From contig CAYXBA010000015.1 in NCBI GenBank assembly GCA_964463135.1, positions 1 through 64,000 on the forward strand: 64,000 nt of DNA. The letters run 5' to 3'. The notes under the pieces were generated by a model. The model searched no databases. It saw nothing but the letters and a program-made list of their open reading frames with translations, and was not told the origin of the DNA. The translations under genes were made by a program, and so were the position numbers. The DNA is from UBA6898 sp964463135. Lineage in GTDB: Bacteria > Nitrospirota > Thermodesulfovibrionia > Thermodesulfovibrionales > UBA6898. Every line of letters begins with the position of its first letter. The stretch's first letter is position 1. This document shows, one piece after another, positions 54,723 to 63,389 of the stretch.

Positions 54723-55725
54723 AGAATTCTTCCCAGCGCCATGCGTTCGCCTGCATGTCGTAACCAGCCCGCACGTATTGGCTGGCATTTTCTGCCAAGG
54801 TTTTCCGCAATTCCGTGTTATCGATTAATCTCCGGATTTGCCGCACCCATTCCGAATGCCGGTTCTTTTTGACGATCAGTCCGTTGACGCCATCCAGGAT
54901 ATCTTCGACATACGGAAAAACCGGTGAAGCTATTGACGCCATCCCCAGCGCAGAGTAATCAAGGAATTTCAGATTACTTTTTGACCTGTTAAATGCATTA
55001 TCAACCAGGGGCAGTAAACCGATATCCAGTCTGAGTTCCTGTAGGCTTGCCATGAACTGCTGATACGGGACATGAGGGTAGTGCTCAGCTACACCAATGA
55101 GCTCTTTCGGGAAGCAGGACCCCATCATAAAAGCAAGCTGCACGCGCTCACCGTATTCTTTTTTGATCTGCAGGAGCGCACCCACAACAAGATCGAGATC
55201 TGCGGGGTGTTCGTACCCGCCTGACCACCCAATCCTAACCGGCCCGTCCTGACCCTCATTATCGGGCAGCATCCAGTCTTCAAATGCTACACAGTTCGGA
55301 AGCACTGCGATTCTGTCATGCCACTGCCGGAGAACGTCTCCTAAGGGAGCAGTTGAGACGGTAACTGCATCGCAATTCGTAATGATTGACTGCATGGTCT
55401 TTAGAAGTTCGAAGTCATAGCTCGGCCCCTTCGTCCTCATCTCGCCCTTACCGGAGTGCTGGTTGTAATACGGAAGGTGCCAGAGGTCGTCGTCGATTTC
55501 GTAGACAACCTTTTTGCCAAGCCCATGCAGCTTCCTGATGATGTCGATCATGGCCTTATTTGTTGCCCGCTGGAAGACCACAATATCGGCCTGGTCGTAC
55601 ATAAACGGAGTTTCCCGGTCCGATATCTCAACGTGATGGCCCATTTCTCGCAGGCACAGGGCCGGCTGAATCATCCGAAGCGTTCCGCAGGCGCCAGTAT
55701 CTGCGATACCAAAGAATATGTTCAT
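54697..55725 (-). CDS. GT4/GT1-type glycosyltransferase
   Basis: The 342-residue protein has a GT-B pattern: VVYEIDDDLW near the start, RIGWSGGYEHPADLD, then SKSNLKFLDYSALGMASIAS and the C-terminal region with VNGLIVKK. It would add sugars from nucleotide donors, probably to a cell surface or phage glycan. It is the last gene of a tightly coupled cassette (ATGA overlap). Confidence 0.85.
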   Translation of the reverse strand: MNIFFGIADTGACGTLRMIQPALCLREMGHHVEISDRETPFMYDQADIVVFQRATNKAMIDIIRKLHGLGKKVVYEIDDDLWHLPYYNQHSGKGEMRTKGPSYDFELLKTMQSIITNCDAVTVSTAPLGDVLRQWHDRIAVLPNCVAFEDWMLPDNEGQDGPVRIGWSGGYEHPADLDLVVGALLQIKKEYGERVQLAFMMGSCFPKELIGVAEHYPHVPYQQFMASLQELRLDIGLLPLVDNAFNRSKSNLKFLDYSALGMASIASPVFPYVEDILDGVNGLIVKKNRHSEWVRQIRRLIDNTELRKTLAENASQYVRAGYDMQANAWRWEEFYAGLLRGR

Positions 55726-56441
55726 TGCTCGTCCCGGCATTTCCGGTGATATGTTGCCAACGCCTTGTCCTGCATGATCTTGATTTGCTCTCTGGCAAAC
55801 ATAGACCGAAACGTCGTGCGGTGGTGATGGGGAATAACTACGTTCAGTGCAACGTATATTTTAAATCCCTTCCTCCGGGCTAATTCGCAGTACCAGTCGT
55901 CATCTCCGAATCCCAAGCCAAACTCTTCACACAGATACCCGACTTTCCGGATAACCTCACGCCGAATCATTGTGCAGAAAAAGGCTACCATGTGTGGAAC
56001 AACCGCAAACCCTGGAATAGGAAGATCAAGTTTCCACATCTCCCTGCAGCGGTCTATGTTCTGCCATGAATCCGCGATCGAGCACAGCGGACCCACGAGC
56101 CCGGCATCCGGCGCATTCTCCATAACGTAAAGCATCTGGTCCAGCCAGCCCTCGACTGCTTCTGTGTCGTTATTCATGAGCACGACATAAGGTGCTGTGG
56201 ATATAGCAAGACCGGCATTGGTAGCCTTGACAAAGCCAAGGTTTTCGGGAAGCATTAAATGCACAAACGGTATTTCACCCTGCATAAGATATTCAATGAC
56301 CGGCATAGGACGAGTGCTGCCGTTGTCTACCCAAATCACGCGATAGTTCTGATGATTCGAATATTTCTTGATAGACTCCAGGCAGCGCAGGGTAAAGTCT
56401 TCGTTGTTGAATGTCGGAATTATGATATCGATATCGGCCAT
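55722..56441 (-). CDS. GT2 family glycosyltransferase
   Basis: The 239-residue protein has a clear GT2 N terminus: IDIIIPTFNNEDFTL, WVDNGSTRPM and VVLMNNDTEAVEGW (the metal-binding Asp motif). The C-terminal part is shorter than in many GT2s. It would transfer a sugar to a glycan acceptor. Confidence 0.9.
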   Translation of the reverse strand: MADIDIIIPTFNNEDFTLRCLESIKKYSNHQNYRVIWVDNGSTRPMPVIEYLMQGEIPFVHLMLPENLGFVKATNAGLAISTAPYVVLMNNDTEAVEGWLDQMLYVMENAPDAGLVGPLCSIADSWQNIDRCREMWKLDLPIPGFAVVPHMVAFFCTMIRREVIRKVGYLCEEFGLGFGDDDWYCELARRKGFKIYVALNVVIPHHHRTTFRSMFAREQIKIMQDKALATYHRKCRDEQ

Positions 56442-57011
56442 TTACAAATACCTTTCGTGAACAATTTTTAGTGCTTCATCATACGGGATAACCCCGGGAC
56501 CGTAGGTGATGCCATCCCGAACAGCAGTAGAAAAAAGCAGACGCCGACAATACACACCGGTTCTGCCCTGCTTCAGCATCTTCAGCCAGAGCGCGTAATC
56601 CTGAAGCCTGCGAAGGTCCTCGTCGAACCATGGAAACGCCTCCGGCCTGATCAGTGACATCGTAGAGATATAGTTCTGTCTGCGGAGTGCCTCAGCGTCG
56701 AATTCCTTGTTACAATATATCTTGGCCCCCATTTCGTAACTGCCGTAACAGTACGAGGCCTCGGGAGTCGCTACGAGCCATTTATACATGACCTCCAGGG
56801 CATTCGAATACCAATAGATATCGGCGTCCGAAAACAACATAAAATCTCCCACGGCTTGCTCGGCGCCTCGGTTGCGTGCCCAGTTAGCGCCCCGGCCGTC
56901 GACGTCTTCGACGGGAATGAGCTCGAAGTCCTGGAAAGTCTGCATGGCAAGTGTTTTCTCGGTAATGCCGTAAGATTCACCTTTGCGATGCGGGATGATA
57001 ATTGAGATCAT
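56442..57011 (-). CDS. GT2-like glycosyltransferase, short
   Basis: The 189-residue protein begins MISIIIPHRKGES and shows VEDVDGRGANWARNRG and MLFSDADIYW, the nucleotide-sugar and metal-binding pattern of GT2. It is coupled to the dehydrogenase gene by ATGA. Its short length suggests a minimal catalytic domain. Confidence 0.8.
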   Translation of the reverse strand: MISIIIPHRKGESYGITEKTLAMQTFQDFELIPVEDVDGRGANWARNRGAEQAVGDFMLFSDADIYWYSNALEVMYKWLVATPEASYCYGSYEMGAKIYCNKEFDAEALRRQNYISTMSLIRPEAFPWFDEDLRRLQDYALWLKMLKQGRTGVYCRRLLFSTAVRDGITYGPGVIPYDEALKIVHERYL

Positions 57012-57730
57012 ATTTCGTAATCTCCCGGCACCAGAGGCGTGAAGTCGTGTATTTCTTTGACGAGAGGATGCGGGAATTGAGCGTGGAGGATGCGAGAATT
57101 GGGGCCAACGCAATGGCCTAAAATTGGGCCTTCAGGACGATACAGAATGTACCGCTGAAACTCCTGAAGACCAAGGCTGTGGTAGAGCTCGTTATAGTCT
57201 GTGTTAAATCTACATATATATTCGTACGGCGTACCCAGTATGTCTGCAACGCCAGCACCATAACGCATGAATTGGATTGTAACTCCGTACAAAGAGGTGG
57301 ACAGTAATTTCAAAAACTCGGTATCCTCGGGTTTGGGCGTTGCCCGAACGAACATCCCTGCTTCCCCAAAATAATCCTGGACTGCAATACTGAGGCATCC
57401 ACCGCCCAGCCACCTTGGAAACAATGCAATACTTTCCGCAAGCCGAGGATGCTTTCCTTCGACCGGTGAATGTATCGCCCCCAGTTTCGAGCAGGTCCCG
57501 ATGGGGACAGTAGAAACAACAACAGTGTGGCGTGGCCGGTAGGCGTTTTGGTACTGCTGAACCGCATCGATGAAGCTATCACTCCAGGGGAAGCAAACAA
57601 GCACCATGTCGTATTGCTCGATATCGAGTTCTGCTTCGTGCTTATCCTTAAGCGTAACCTCATGGTGTGGCGACAACACCTCCGCCATGGCGCGGCCGAT
57701 CTCACCGGCGCCAATAATTATTGTCTTCAT
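57008..57730 (-). CDS. NAD(P)-dependent dehydrogenase, nucleotide-sugar type
   Basis: The 240-residue protein has a Rossmann start MKTIIIGAGEIGRAMAEV and VVVSTVPIGTCSKL. It resembles the N-terminal domain of UDP-sugar dehydrogenases, but the later catalytic Cys domain is not clearly present. Coupled to the methyltransferase and GT genes, it likely prepares or reads a nucleotide sugar. Substrate is unknown. Confidence 0.65.
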   Translation of the reverse strand: MKTIIIGAGEIGRAMAEVLSPHHEVTLKDKHEAELDIEQYDMVLVCFPWSDSFIDAVQQYQNAYRPRHTVVVSTVPIGTCSKLGAIHSPVEGKHPRLAESIALFPRWLGGGCLSIAVQDYFGEAGMFVRATPKPEDTEFLKLLSTSLYGVTIQFMRYGAGVADILGTPYEYICRFNTDYNELYHSLGLQEFQRYILYRPEGPILGHCVGPNSRILHAQFPHPLVKEIHDFTPLVPGDYEI

Positions 57731-58284
57731 TCGCAGACTCCGATCAGCGTCAAATAACCGCCCTCCTGTAGAAATTCATGTTTGATCCTGAAATGCCGGG
57801 AATAAAACTCCCTGAAGCTCACAGGGGTGAAATAGTGAAGGTGGTATGGGTTCGCTCCCAGGAGCTCGGCAACCGGGGCTGACATAATCACGGTCCCGTG
57901 ATAAGCGAGGCATTTCGTTCTCAGGTTGAGACAGAAGGCGTCAGGATCAGCGAGGTGCTCTATGGTCTCAAGGCAAACGACTGTCCCAAATTTGCACCCC
58001 AGGTCTACTGTATGAGCATCAGGGATCAGGTAAAACCGGTGATCTCCGCCGAACCGGGCCAGCGCAGCTTCAATTGCATCAGCTGAGTTGTCGGCCCCTA
58101 TAACCATGCTCTCGGGATAGCCACGCTTCAATATCTGGGTCCCGTACCCGGTGCCGCAGGCGATATCAAGGATGGGAGCGCCTACCTGACAGAACAGACT
58201 CGCCACCTGATATCTCTTGACGTGCAGGTTAATCTGCATCGCACTGCATTCACCGTCTGCGAGATCGATGCGCTCCTTGATCAT
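57727..58284 (-). CDS. SAM-dependent methyltransferase
   Basis: The 185-residue protein has the SAM motif ILDIACGTGYGTQIL and VIGADNSADAI, then VVCLETIEHLADP and HYFTPVSFREF. The order matches small class I methyltransferases in glycan clusters. It may methylate a sugar. Confidence 0.88.
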   Translation of the reverse strand: MIKERIDLADGECSAMQINLHVKRYQVASLFCQVGAPILDIACGTGYGTQILKRGYPESMVIGADNSADAIEAALARFGGDHRFYLIPDAHTVDLGCKFGTVVCLETIEHLADPDAFCLNLRTKCLAYHGTVIMSAPVAELLGANPYHLHYFTPVSFREFYSRHFRIKHEFLQEGGYLTLIGVCE

Positions 58285-58508
58285 TGCGGCATCCTCATGA
58301 TGAAAATATATCCCTTGCCGTCCTGTTGAAAGCAATACTCGGAGGCTGGCACACCATGGCGTTGCAGGAACGATTCAAACCCCGACCGATTACCATCCAA
58401 AAACACATAAGTAAGCCCATGTTTTTTGTAGTGCTCAAATGGGTCAAGGTCCTCAATCTCAATTTCGACATCCAGCATCTTCACTAAATCCTCGATTTTT
58501 TCAGGCAT
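58281..58508 (-). CDS. Unknown small acidic protein
   Basis: The 75-residue protein has an acidic N-terminal half (MLDVEIEIEDLDPFEHY) and overlaps its neighbours, including the methyltransferase start (ATGA). No family is recognised. Confidence 0.6.
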   Translation of the reverse strand: MPEKIEDLVKMLDVEIEIEDLDPFEHYKKHGLTYVFLDGNRSGFESFLQRHGVPASEYCFQQDGKGYIFIMRMPQ

Positions 58509-58572
58509 TGCTTGCCCCCTTGTTGGCTTTCTTCTGTTTCAAAGTTTTCTTGCCGCTACCTGGCTTTCCCAT
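58501..58572 (-). CDS. 23-residue very basic peptide
   Basis: The frame MGKPGSGKKTLKQ onward starts after GGGAGG with good spacing and overlaps genes on both sides (17 and 8 bp). It is nearly all Lys, Gly, Ser and Ala. It may be a real tiny protein or only a coupling frame. Confidence 0.35.
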   Translation of the reverse strand: MGKPGSGKKTLKQKKANKGASNA

Positions 58573-58825
58573 GCTTGCCTCCCTTGGTTGCTATCCGATA
58601 AACACGGTAATCCCTGGGCCTGCCATCCCAGTCTTTTGGAACGTGCCGCGTGCCAGCGACAATTTTGCCCTGCTTGAGCCCTTCCTTGAGAAACTCACGT
58701 GTCTTTATCGTGCCAAGGCCAAGCTTTGCCACGAGCTCAGGGGTTGTGTACCCGGGGTCGTCTTTCTTTGGAGTGAAGCGCTCAAGTTCTTTCAAATACT
58801 CTTCGATGTTGATTGTCTCGGCCAT
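58556..58825 (-). CDS. Winged-helix-like small protein
   Basis: The 89-residue protein has TTPELVAKLGLGTIKTREFLKE and VPKDWDGRPRDYRVYRI, suggesting a winged HTH. It starts immediately at the phosphoesterase stop. DNA binding is likely; the target is unknown. Confidence 0.55.
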   Translation of the reverse strand: MAETINIEEYLKELERFTPKKDDPGYTTPELVAKLGLGTIKTREFLKEGLKQGKIVAGTRHVPKDWDGRPRDYRVYRIATKGGKHGKAR

Positions 58826-59667
58826 TACACCACCGCCGATCTTTCAATGAAGAAGGTTTTGTGTCGAACATAAATTGCATCCTCATCGCCTGAACGTAGA
58901 AGCAAACCCCCGAACTGTGGTAAACTGAGTCTCCCACCGGCAATCTTGTATGAGAATGGCGTCTTCCCCTGCCAGCCCGGACTGACCACGGATATAGCTT
59001 CGCCCTGAGCTCCGCTACAAGAAGTCCTGAAGTAGCGGTGACGATGCGACCTTACGATAATATCAGGCGGTTCATCCCTGTGTCGTGCCGCCTCAGTGTA
59101 GCTCTCCACGAGTTCTTTATGAACCGCGGTAGATTCATAACTCGCAGAACTCGTTGTGCCGATATGGTGCATAATGTGAGCAAGGGCAGGGCCAACCCTC
59201 ATCCAGAGTTCGTGGCGTGCATACTGCCCCTGCTCGTTCGGAACTGCTCCAAGTCTCTGTGCAAGTTTCTCTTCTTCCTGGCCGGACTGTCCTACGTGCG
59301 CTTCGGTGCCGCGAATCATGAAAAATCTCCTGGCTCCGGCCACAATGGGCTCCAAAATCTCCATGGCGATCCGGGCCTGGTCCTCAAGGTTGTGAGAGAT
59401 CTGCGTGGTGGAGCCGTGATGTACTCCGTCTACAACATCTCCGTTTATAACGACATCGTAGGGCTCGCCGCGGGTTGCCATCGGCACCCATATATCCCAG
59501 AACTCCTTCCACATCGACCACAGTTTCCGCTGGAACCGGCTCGGCATGTACCGGCCGTCGTTGTCCAGCCTTACGCCTCCGGGAGGACATAGCGCAAGCT
59601 GACACCCTGCATGGATATCAGATACGACGATAACGTTGTTTGTCTCTGACCTCTTTTTCTTTTTCAT
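58825..59667 (-). CDS. Calcineurin-like metallophosphoesterase
   Basis: The 280-residue protein has the metallophosphoesterase motifs: VSDIHAG (D17, H19), INGDVVDG, FMIRGTEAH (in place of GNHD/E) and SHRHRYF (GHxH-like). It would hydrolyse phosphoesters of nucleotides or nucleic acid. An Mre11/SbcD-like role with the Rad50-like ATPase at 13599 is conceivable but unproven. Confidence 0.8.
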   Translation of the reverse strand: MKKKKRSETNNVIVVSDIHAGCQLALCPPGGVRLDNDGRYMPSRFQRKLWSMWKEFWDIWVPMATRGEPYDVVINGDVVDGVHHGSTTQISHNLEDQARIAMEILEPIVAGARRFFMIRGTEAHVGQSGQEEEKLAQRLGAVPNEQGQYARHELWMRVGPALAHIMHHIGTTSSASYESTAVHKELVESYTEAARHRDEPPDIIVRSHRHRYFRTSCSGAQGEAISVVSPGWQGKTPFSYKIAGGRLSLPQFGGLLLRSGDEDAIYVRHKTFFIERSAVV

Positions 59668-59927
59668 AACCCCTCTCTGAGTTTGTAAATTGTTGTATGT
59701 AACATCTCGGTTTCGATGACAATACAGCCGCGGTCCCGCAGCACCTCGAAGGTCCGATACATCCTGAAATCATGCCGGCGCTCACCTTTACGAAGAAACA
59801 CATATTCGTTGATGCAGTGCTCGTGAACCAGTTCCCATCCCGCCGCCATCAAATCAATTACCTCGCGCTGAGTTGGCGTCAGTGTTCCACGTGGAACCGG
59901 CAACTGATTGGTGGTTTTGGTGGACAT
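59664..59927 (-). CDS. Small HTH-like protein
   Basis: The 87-residue protein has TPTQREVIDLMAAGWELV followed by a beta hairpin and a helix, a winged-helix-like order. It is coupled at both ends (TAATG before and ATGA-like after). The role is unknown. Confidence 0.55.
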   Translation of the reverse strand: MSTKTTNQLPVPRGTLTPTQREVIDLMAAGWELVHEHCINEYVFLRKGERRHDFRMYRTFEVLRDRGCIVIETEMLHTTIYKLREGL

Positions 59928-60790
59928 TAAAAAACCTTTTTCCTGGCTTCTTCTGCCCGGGCCTCTTCGCGTGCCTTTTGTTTGTACTGAGCACCCCCGA
60001 CTTTTGTATCCTCAAGCTTACCTACACCGCCGCCCACCAGCCTCAACTGCCCAGTTCTCTCCATGTACCGGTCGATAGAATCCTTGATGGTCTGGTTCTT
60101 CTCCCATGTATCATGAAAGACGTCGGCGATATCAAAATCCTTGCTTTGTTGTTCTGCAATAGCCATAGCTTTCTTGGTGACCTCATCTTTAATGCGGTCG
60201 AAGTCTTCACGCGGCAGGATATTTCTGCCCTCGACTTCTTCAAAGATAGCGGTGACGGTACCGTACGCTATCTCGCTCTTGAGGTTCTTGAAGACAACAC
60301 CGAAGGCTGTCCTGATAGCTGGAATGGCCGTATTTCGAAAGAACTCTATGAGCTTGAGGGCTACGTTGTTACCCTCTGAGATTTCGGCGGCCCGGTCCTT
60401 GGTGAGGTCGGCCCGGCGCTCTTTCATTGCCTTCTTTTTGTCGGCATCGAGTGGCTCCGTCCCGACAATATCCATATCGAGCTTGCGATCGATATAATCA
60501 ATCTTCTCTTCGATGGATTTACCGAGAAAATCCTCTTCCTCGATATAGTTCTTGCTGATAACGAGCACGCCATCGTCCCGGCGCACCAAAATACCGCGGT
60601 CCTGGGCAATTTTGCGCTTCCTCTTTATTTCGTCTGTTGAGGCCCCTAAAATTGTAGCCATATCGGGGTTGTTGAGGTCGAGATATTCCTGTAGCATCTC
60701 GAGAAACTCGGGGACCACCTTGGCGGCTGATATCCTTGTTGGCTTATTGCAGGCAAGGAATTCAAGGACTTCGACGCGGGTTACAGCCAT
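59927..60790 (-). CDS. Unknown helical protein with possible winged-helix start
   Basis: The 287-residue protein has an N-terminal region like a winged helix (ATILGASTDEIKRKR, RDDGVLVISKNY), then long charged helices and an Ala/Glu/Lys-rich end. The ATG at 60790 (GGGAG upstream) is preferred to an upstream GTG. It may be a terminase-linked or replication regulator by position. Confidence 0.5.
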   Translation of the reverse strand: MAVTRVEVLEFLACNKPTRISAAKVVPEFLEMLQEYLDLNNPDMATILGASTDEIKRKRKIAQDRGILVRRDDGVLVISKNYIEEEDFLGKSIEEKIDYIDRKLDMDIVGTEPLDADKKKAMKERRADLTKDRAAEISEGNNVALKLIEFFRNTAIPAIRTAFGVVFKNLKSEIAYGTVTAIFEEVEGRNILPREDFDRIKDEVTKKAMAIAEQQSKDFDIADVFHDTWEKNQTIKDSIDRYMERTGQLRLVGGGVGKLEDTKVGGAQYKQKAREEARAEEARKKVF

Positions 60791-61026
60791 AACCACTCCC
60801 AAAGTGCTGCAAAATAATTACCTTCATACGTAAAAAACCAGCCATTGAACGGTATGATCGTCAGCAAAGGAGAGAAAAACCCCCATACCAGATAACACTC
60901 TCCGATATCGTTGGTGCATATCTTGACCGGTATCCCGGCGTATAACGCTTTCGTGCCCTTACTCTTACAGCTGGGGCATATCATGACACTCCGGGAGTCC
61001 CATTTGCGTTGAAGATCTGATATCAT
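60781..61026 (-). CDS. Zinc-finger plus hydrophobic small protein
   Basis: The 81-residue protein has CPSCKSKGTK, then a hydrophobic and aromatic-rich C-terminal half (LVWGFFSPLLTIIPFNGWFF). It starts in the HNH stop codon (ATGA). It may be a membrane-associated metal-binding protein. Confidence 0.55.
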   Translation of the reverse strand: MISDLQRKWDSRSVMICPSCKSKGTKALYAGIPVKICTNDIGECYLVWGFFSPLLTIIPFNGWFFTYEGNYFAALWEWLWL

Positions 61027-61574
61027 ACATACCAACCAGAATTGTTTCTTTTAGTGCTATTATGCCCCGATATAAATTTTCGAACTCTCCCGGTATTATC
61101 ATAGCGATTAAGCTCTACCCCACACCCGCATGCGCATTGTATCATCTCTATCATATGTTTTTTGCCTTTGCCTTTTCTGAAACTATGATGAGCATGATAT
61201 TTGCGTGGCCGCCCGTAACCATCGTACAGAGCAATCTCTATCCCACAGCCACACGCACATAAAACCATGGAGTTAGCTTCTCCTGGCAACCTTCTTCCTT
61301 TATCTCGAATACGATGAAGATGTTTATGGTGAGCTATGTTTGTACATATTTCGAGATTATCCGGATCGTTATTGAGCCTATTCCCATCTTTATGGTGAAC
61401 AATTTCACCTTCCCGAAGAATGCGACCCAACATCTGCTCTGCTATAATTCGATGTTCATAGGCATACCCATTTGGGCTTGACAGTCGGTGTTGTCTCCCG
61501 AGCTTTATGAGTCGATACCCATGGGATGATATCATTGTGCGAGCATCTTCAGCTGAAACTGGGATAGTCTGCAT
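61023..61574 (-). CDS. HNH endonuclease with two CxCGCG zinc repeats
   Basis: The 183-residue protein has an HNH core (EHRIIAEQMLGR, EGEIVHHKDGNRLNNDPDNLE, NIAHHKHLHR). Its C-terminal half has two copies of CACGCG followed by a YD-G-R-x-RK motif and His, likely zinc finger DNA-binding units. It may be a homing-type or packaging-linked nuclease. It overlaps the previous gene (TAATG). Confidence 0.85.
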   Translation of the reverse strand: MQTIPVSAEDARTMISSHGYRLIKLGRQHRLSSPNGYAYEHRIIAEQMLGRILREGEIVHHKDGNRLNNDPDNLEICTNIAHHKHLHRIRDKGRRLPGEANSMVLCACGCGIEIALYDGYGRPRKYHAHHSFRKGKGKKHMIEMIQCACGCGVELNRYDNTGRVRKFISGHNSTKRNNSGWYV

Positions 61575-61936
61575 TATTTTCGAAGGTGCTCGCGGAGGTC
61601 ATTGACCCCGAAAATGATCATCTTGCTGTTCTTTGCTGCAAACTTCAATTCCATCTGTGACCCCTTCGATGTCTCCCATCCCGGGAGCATCAAAATTACA
61701 TGACACTTCGCCAGGAGAGGTAGGCAGAACTTGTTGAGCCAGTCCTGGTGCGGCCAGTTCAGGAATCGCTCATCTGCGTCCCAGTGACCGGTTATTCTGT
61801 GTGGTATAACTGGAACGTGCCCGAGCAGCAAAACTTCCTTGCCAGCTTCTTCTGCGGCATCAATATTGGCCTGAACATCAGCCCTGGTGTCAGCTGTATA
61901 TCGGCCGGCGATGTAGATGAGGGAAGGGCTACTCAT
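61574..61936 (-). CDS. DUF4406 (deoxyribosyltransferase-like) protein
   Basis: The 120-residue protein has the DUF4406 pattern: IYIAGRYTADTRADVQANI, VPVIPHRITGHWD, LLAKCHVILMLPGWETSKGSQ. The fold is like nucleoside 2-deoxyribosyltransferases, and the protein may act on nucleotides; activity is uncertain. Confidence 0.8.
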   Translation of the reverse strand: MSSPSLIYIAGRYTADTRADVQANIDAAEEAGKEVLLLGHVPVIPHRITGHWDADERFLNWPHQDWLNKFCLPLLAKCHVILMLPGWETSKGSQMELKFAAKNSKMIIFGVNDLREHLRK

Positions 61937-61948
61937 AGATAGTGGTGA

Positions 61949-62380
61949 TCATAAATAGATATGATCTCCCGGAGGTGCCCAGCAAACGACCCTCGATATC
62001 TCCGCGTTTTTGATCATGCGACGACACAGCAAGCAGGGGCGGGAATCAACGATCTCTCCGGATACGGCATTGCGACCAGCAACATAAATCGTAGCGCCCT
62101 GCATATCAGCCCTGTTGGCCCTGATAATGGCGTTCATTTCAGCGTGAACGGACACGCAGAGCTCGTAGCGCTCTCCGGGAGGGACATTAAGCTCCTGCCT
62201 CTTACAGGTCCCTTTATCGCAGCAATTTACCTCTCCTACGGGAGCGCCACAGTATCCTGTCGACACGATGGCGTGGTCCTTGACTATGACAGCACCGTAC
62301 TTGCGGCGCAGACAGGTTGCCCTGTCCGCCACCGCAAGGGCGATATTAAAGTAATAGCTATCCCAGTTAGGTCGTGACAT
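61949..62380 (-). CDS. Deoxycytidylate deaminase
   Basis: The 143-residue protein has the zinc motifs of dCMP deaminases: CVSVHAEMNAI and PCLLCRRM, plus an upstream Cys cluster (NCCDKGTC) and GAVIVKD. It would convert dCMP to dUMP, feeding the thymidylate-synthase homologue made from the early operon. Confidence 0.92.
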   Translation of the reverse strand: MSRPNWDSYYFNIALAVADRATCLRRKYGAVIVKDHAIVSTGYCGAPVGEVNCCDKGTCKRQELNVPPGERYELCVSVHAEMNAIIRANRADMQGATIYVAGRNAVSGEIVDSRPCLLCRRMIKNAEISRVVCWAPPGDHIYL

Positions 62381-62381
62381 C

Positions 62382-62864
62382 CTACTTCTTGGTCATGATA
62401 TCGGCCAGCTTCATGTAGACCGACACATCCTGGAACCGGCCATGTAGGCCCTCGACTTTGTGGTCGATATTCTGCGCGAGACCCCAGAGCACGGCGTCGA
62501 CCTGCTTGAGGGCGTAGACGATAGCTATGCCATGAGGTGTAGCGAACGGAAACCCGGGGTACATTGCCAGAATAGCGGATACCCTGTCGAAATTGCCGAG
62601 GGGATCGCCACAGCTGGCATAGTCATGGTTCTTCTCGCTGTGCAGCCTCATCTCTTCGATGACAGCCGGCAGGAAGTCGGGGTGACCATGCGGGAAAAGG
62701 TCCTTCAGGGAATCGATGATGGTCTGCTGTCCCATGCGCTGTGGTAGGCCTGCATCAGCCATACTCGGGAAATTGGGTGTGAATTTTTTCTCGGGAATTG
62801 CCTCGGGCTCGGGCTTGAGCTTGCCTGTGGCCTTGAGTGCTACCTGCTGCGGTTTCTTTGACAT
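62382..62864 (-). CDS. Pyrophosphohydrolase-like protein candidate
   Basis: The 160-residue protein has an N-terminal flexible Pro/Glu/Lys region, then EEMRLHSEKNHDYASCG and AIVYALKQVDAVLWGLA. The E..KNxDYA pattern recalls phage all-alpha NTP pyrophosphohydrolase-like proteins. It lies beside the dCMP deaminase. Confidence 0.45.
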   Translation of the reverse strand: MSKKPQQVALKATGKLKPEPEAIPEKKFTPNFPSMADAGLPQRMGQQTIIDSLKDLFPHGHPDFLPAVIEEMRLHSEKNHDYASCGDPLGNFDRVSAILAMYPGFPFATPHGIAIVYALKQVDAVLWGLAQNIDHKVEGLHGRFQDVSVYMKLADIMTKK

Positions 62865-63181
62865 TATTTGCCTCCCTTTGATTTATTGAATCCAAGCTCG
62901 ACGTCGAAGGTTATTACGGTCTGGCCAGCCGCGTTCTGCTGCAGAAAGAACCGGCCAACGGTCTTCGCCTTGCCTGACGCCATGGCGTAGACGAGATCGC
63001 GCTCGAAGCTATCCCGGATCTTCTGTTCGTAGGTCGGCATGTAATACCATGTCCATGCCACCATTACCAGAAACATGAGGGCTTGCACAACAACCACTGA
63101 CCAGCCAGGGCCTGCCTTCCTGGCCTCAAGCGTACCGGTAGCGAACGGTGTGCCCTGTCCTTGTATATCTTCTACTGGCAT
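62864..63181 (-). CDS. Small membrane protein
   Basis: The 105-residue protein has one helix in the middle (VVVVQALMFLVMVAWTWYYM) and charged ends. It starts after a GGGGGT site and overlaps the next gene by 1 bp. Function is unknown. Confidence 0.6.
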   Translation of the reverse strand: MPVEDIQGQGTPFATGTLEARKAGPGWSVVVVQALMFLVMVAWTWYYMPTYEQKIRDSFERDLVYAMASGKAKTVGRFFLQQNAAGQTVITFDVELGFNKSKGGK

Positions 63182-63183
63182 CG

Positions 63184-63378
63184 TTATACCCCCGCTATAG
63201 CGCAAGTATCCAGCGCTTCGAGCTGGTCTTCGTCGAACCACTGGCCGGCACCGCCCTTGAGCTGGACATAATAACGCTTCGTCCCGTTGTCGAAGCCCAT
63301 CATTGAGATTATGCCTTCATCTCCGACAACGGTACGGACCCTCATCTTATTTGCGAACTTAAAATCTACGGTAAACAT
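63184..63378 (-). CDS. Unknown small protein of the right-end cluster
   Basis: The 64-residue protein starts behind GGAGG and contains GTKRYYVQLKGGAGQWFDEDQLE, a compact beta-rich pattern common in short phage proteins of unknown role. Confidence 0.6.
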   Translation of the reverse strand: MFTVDFKFANKMRVRTVVGDEGIISMMGFDNGTKRYYVQLKGGAGQWFDEDQLEALDTCAIAGV

Positions 63379-63389
63379 TTTCTACCTCC

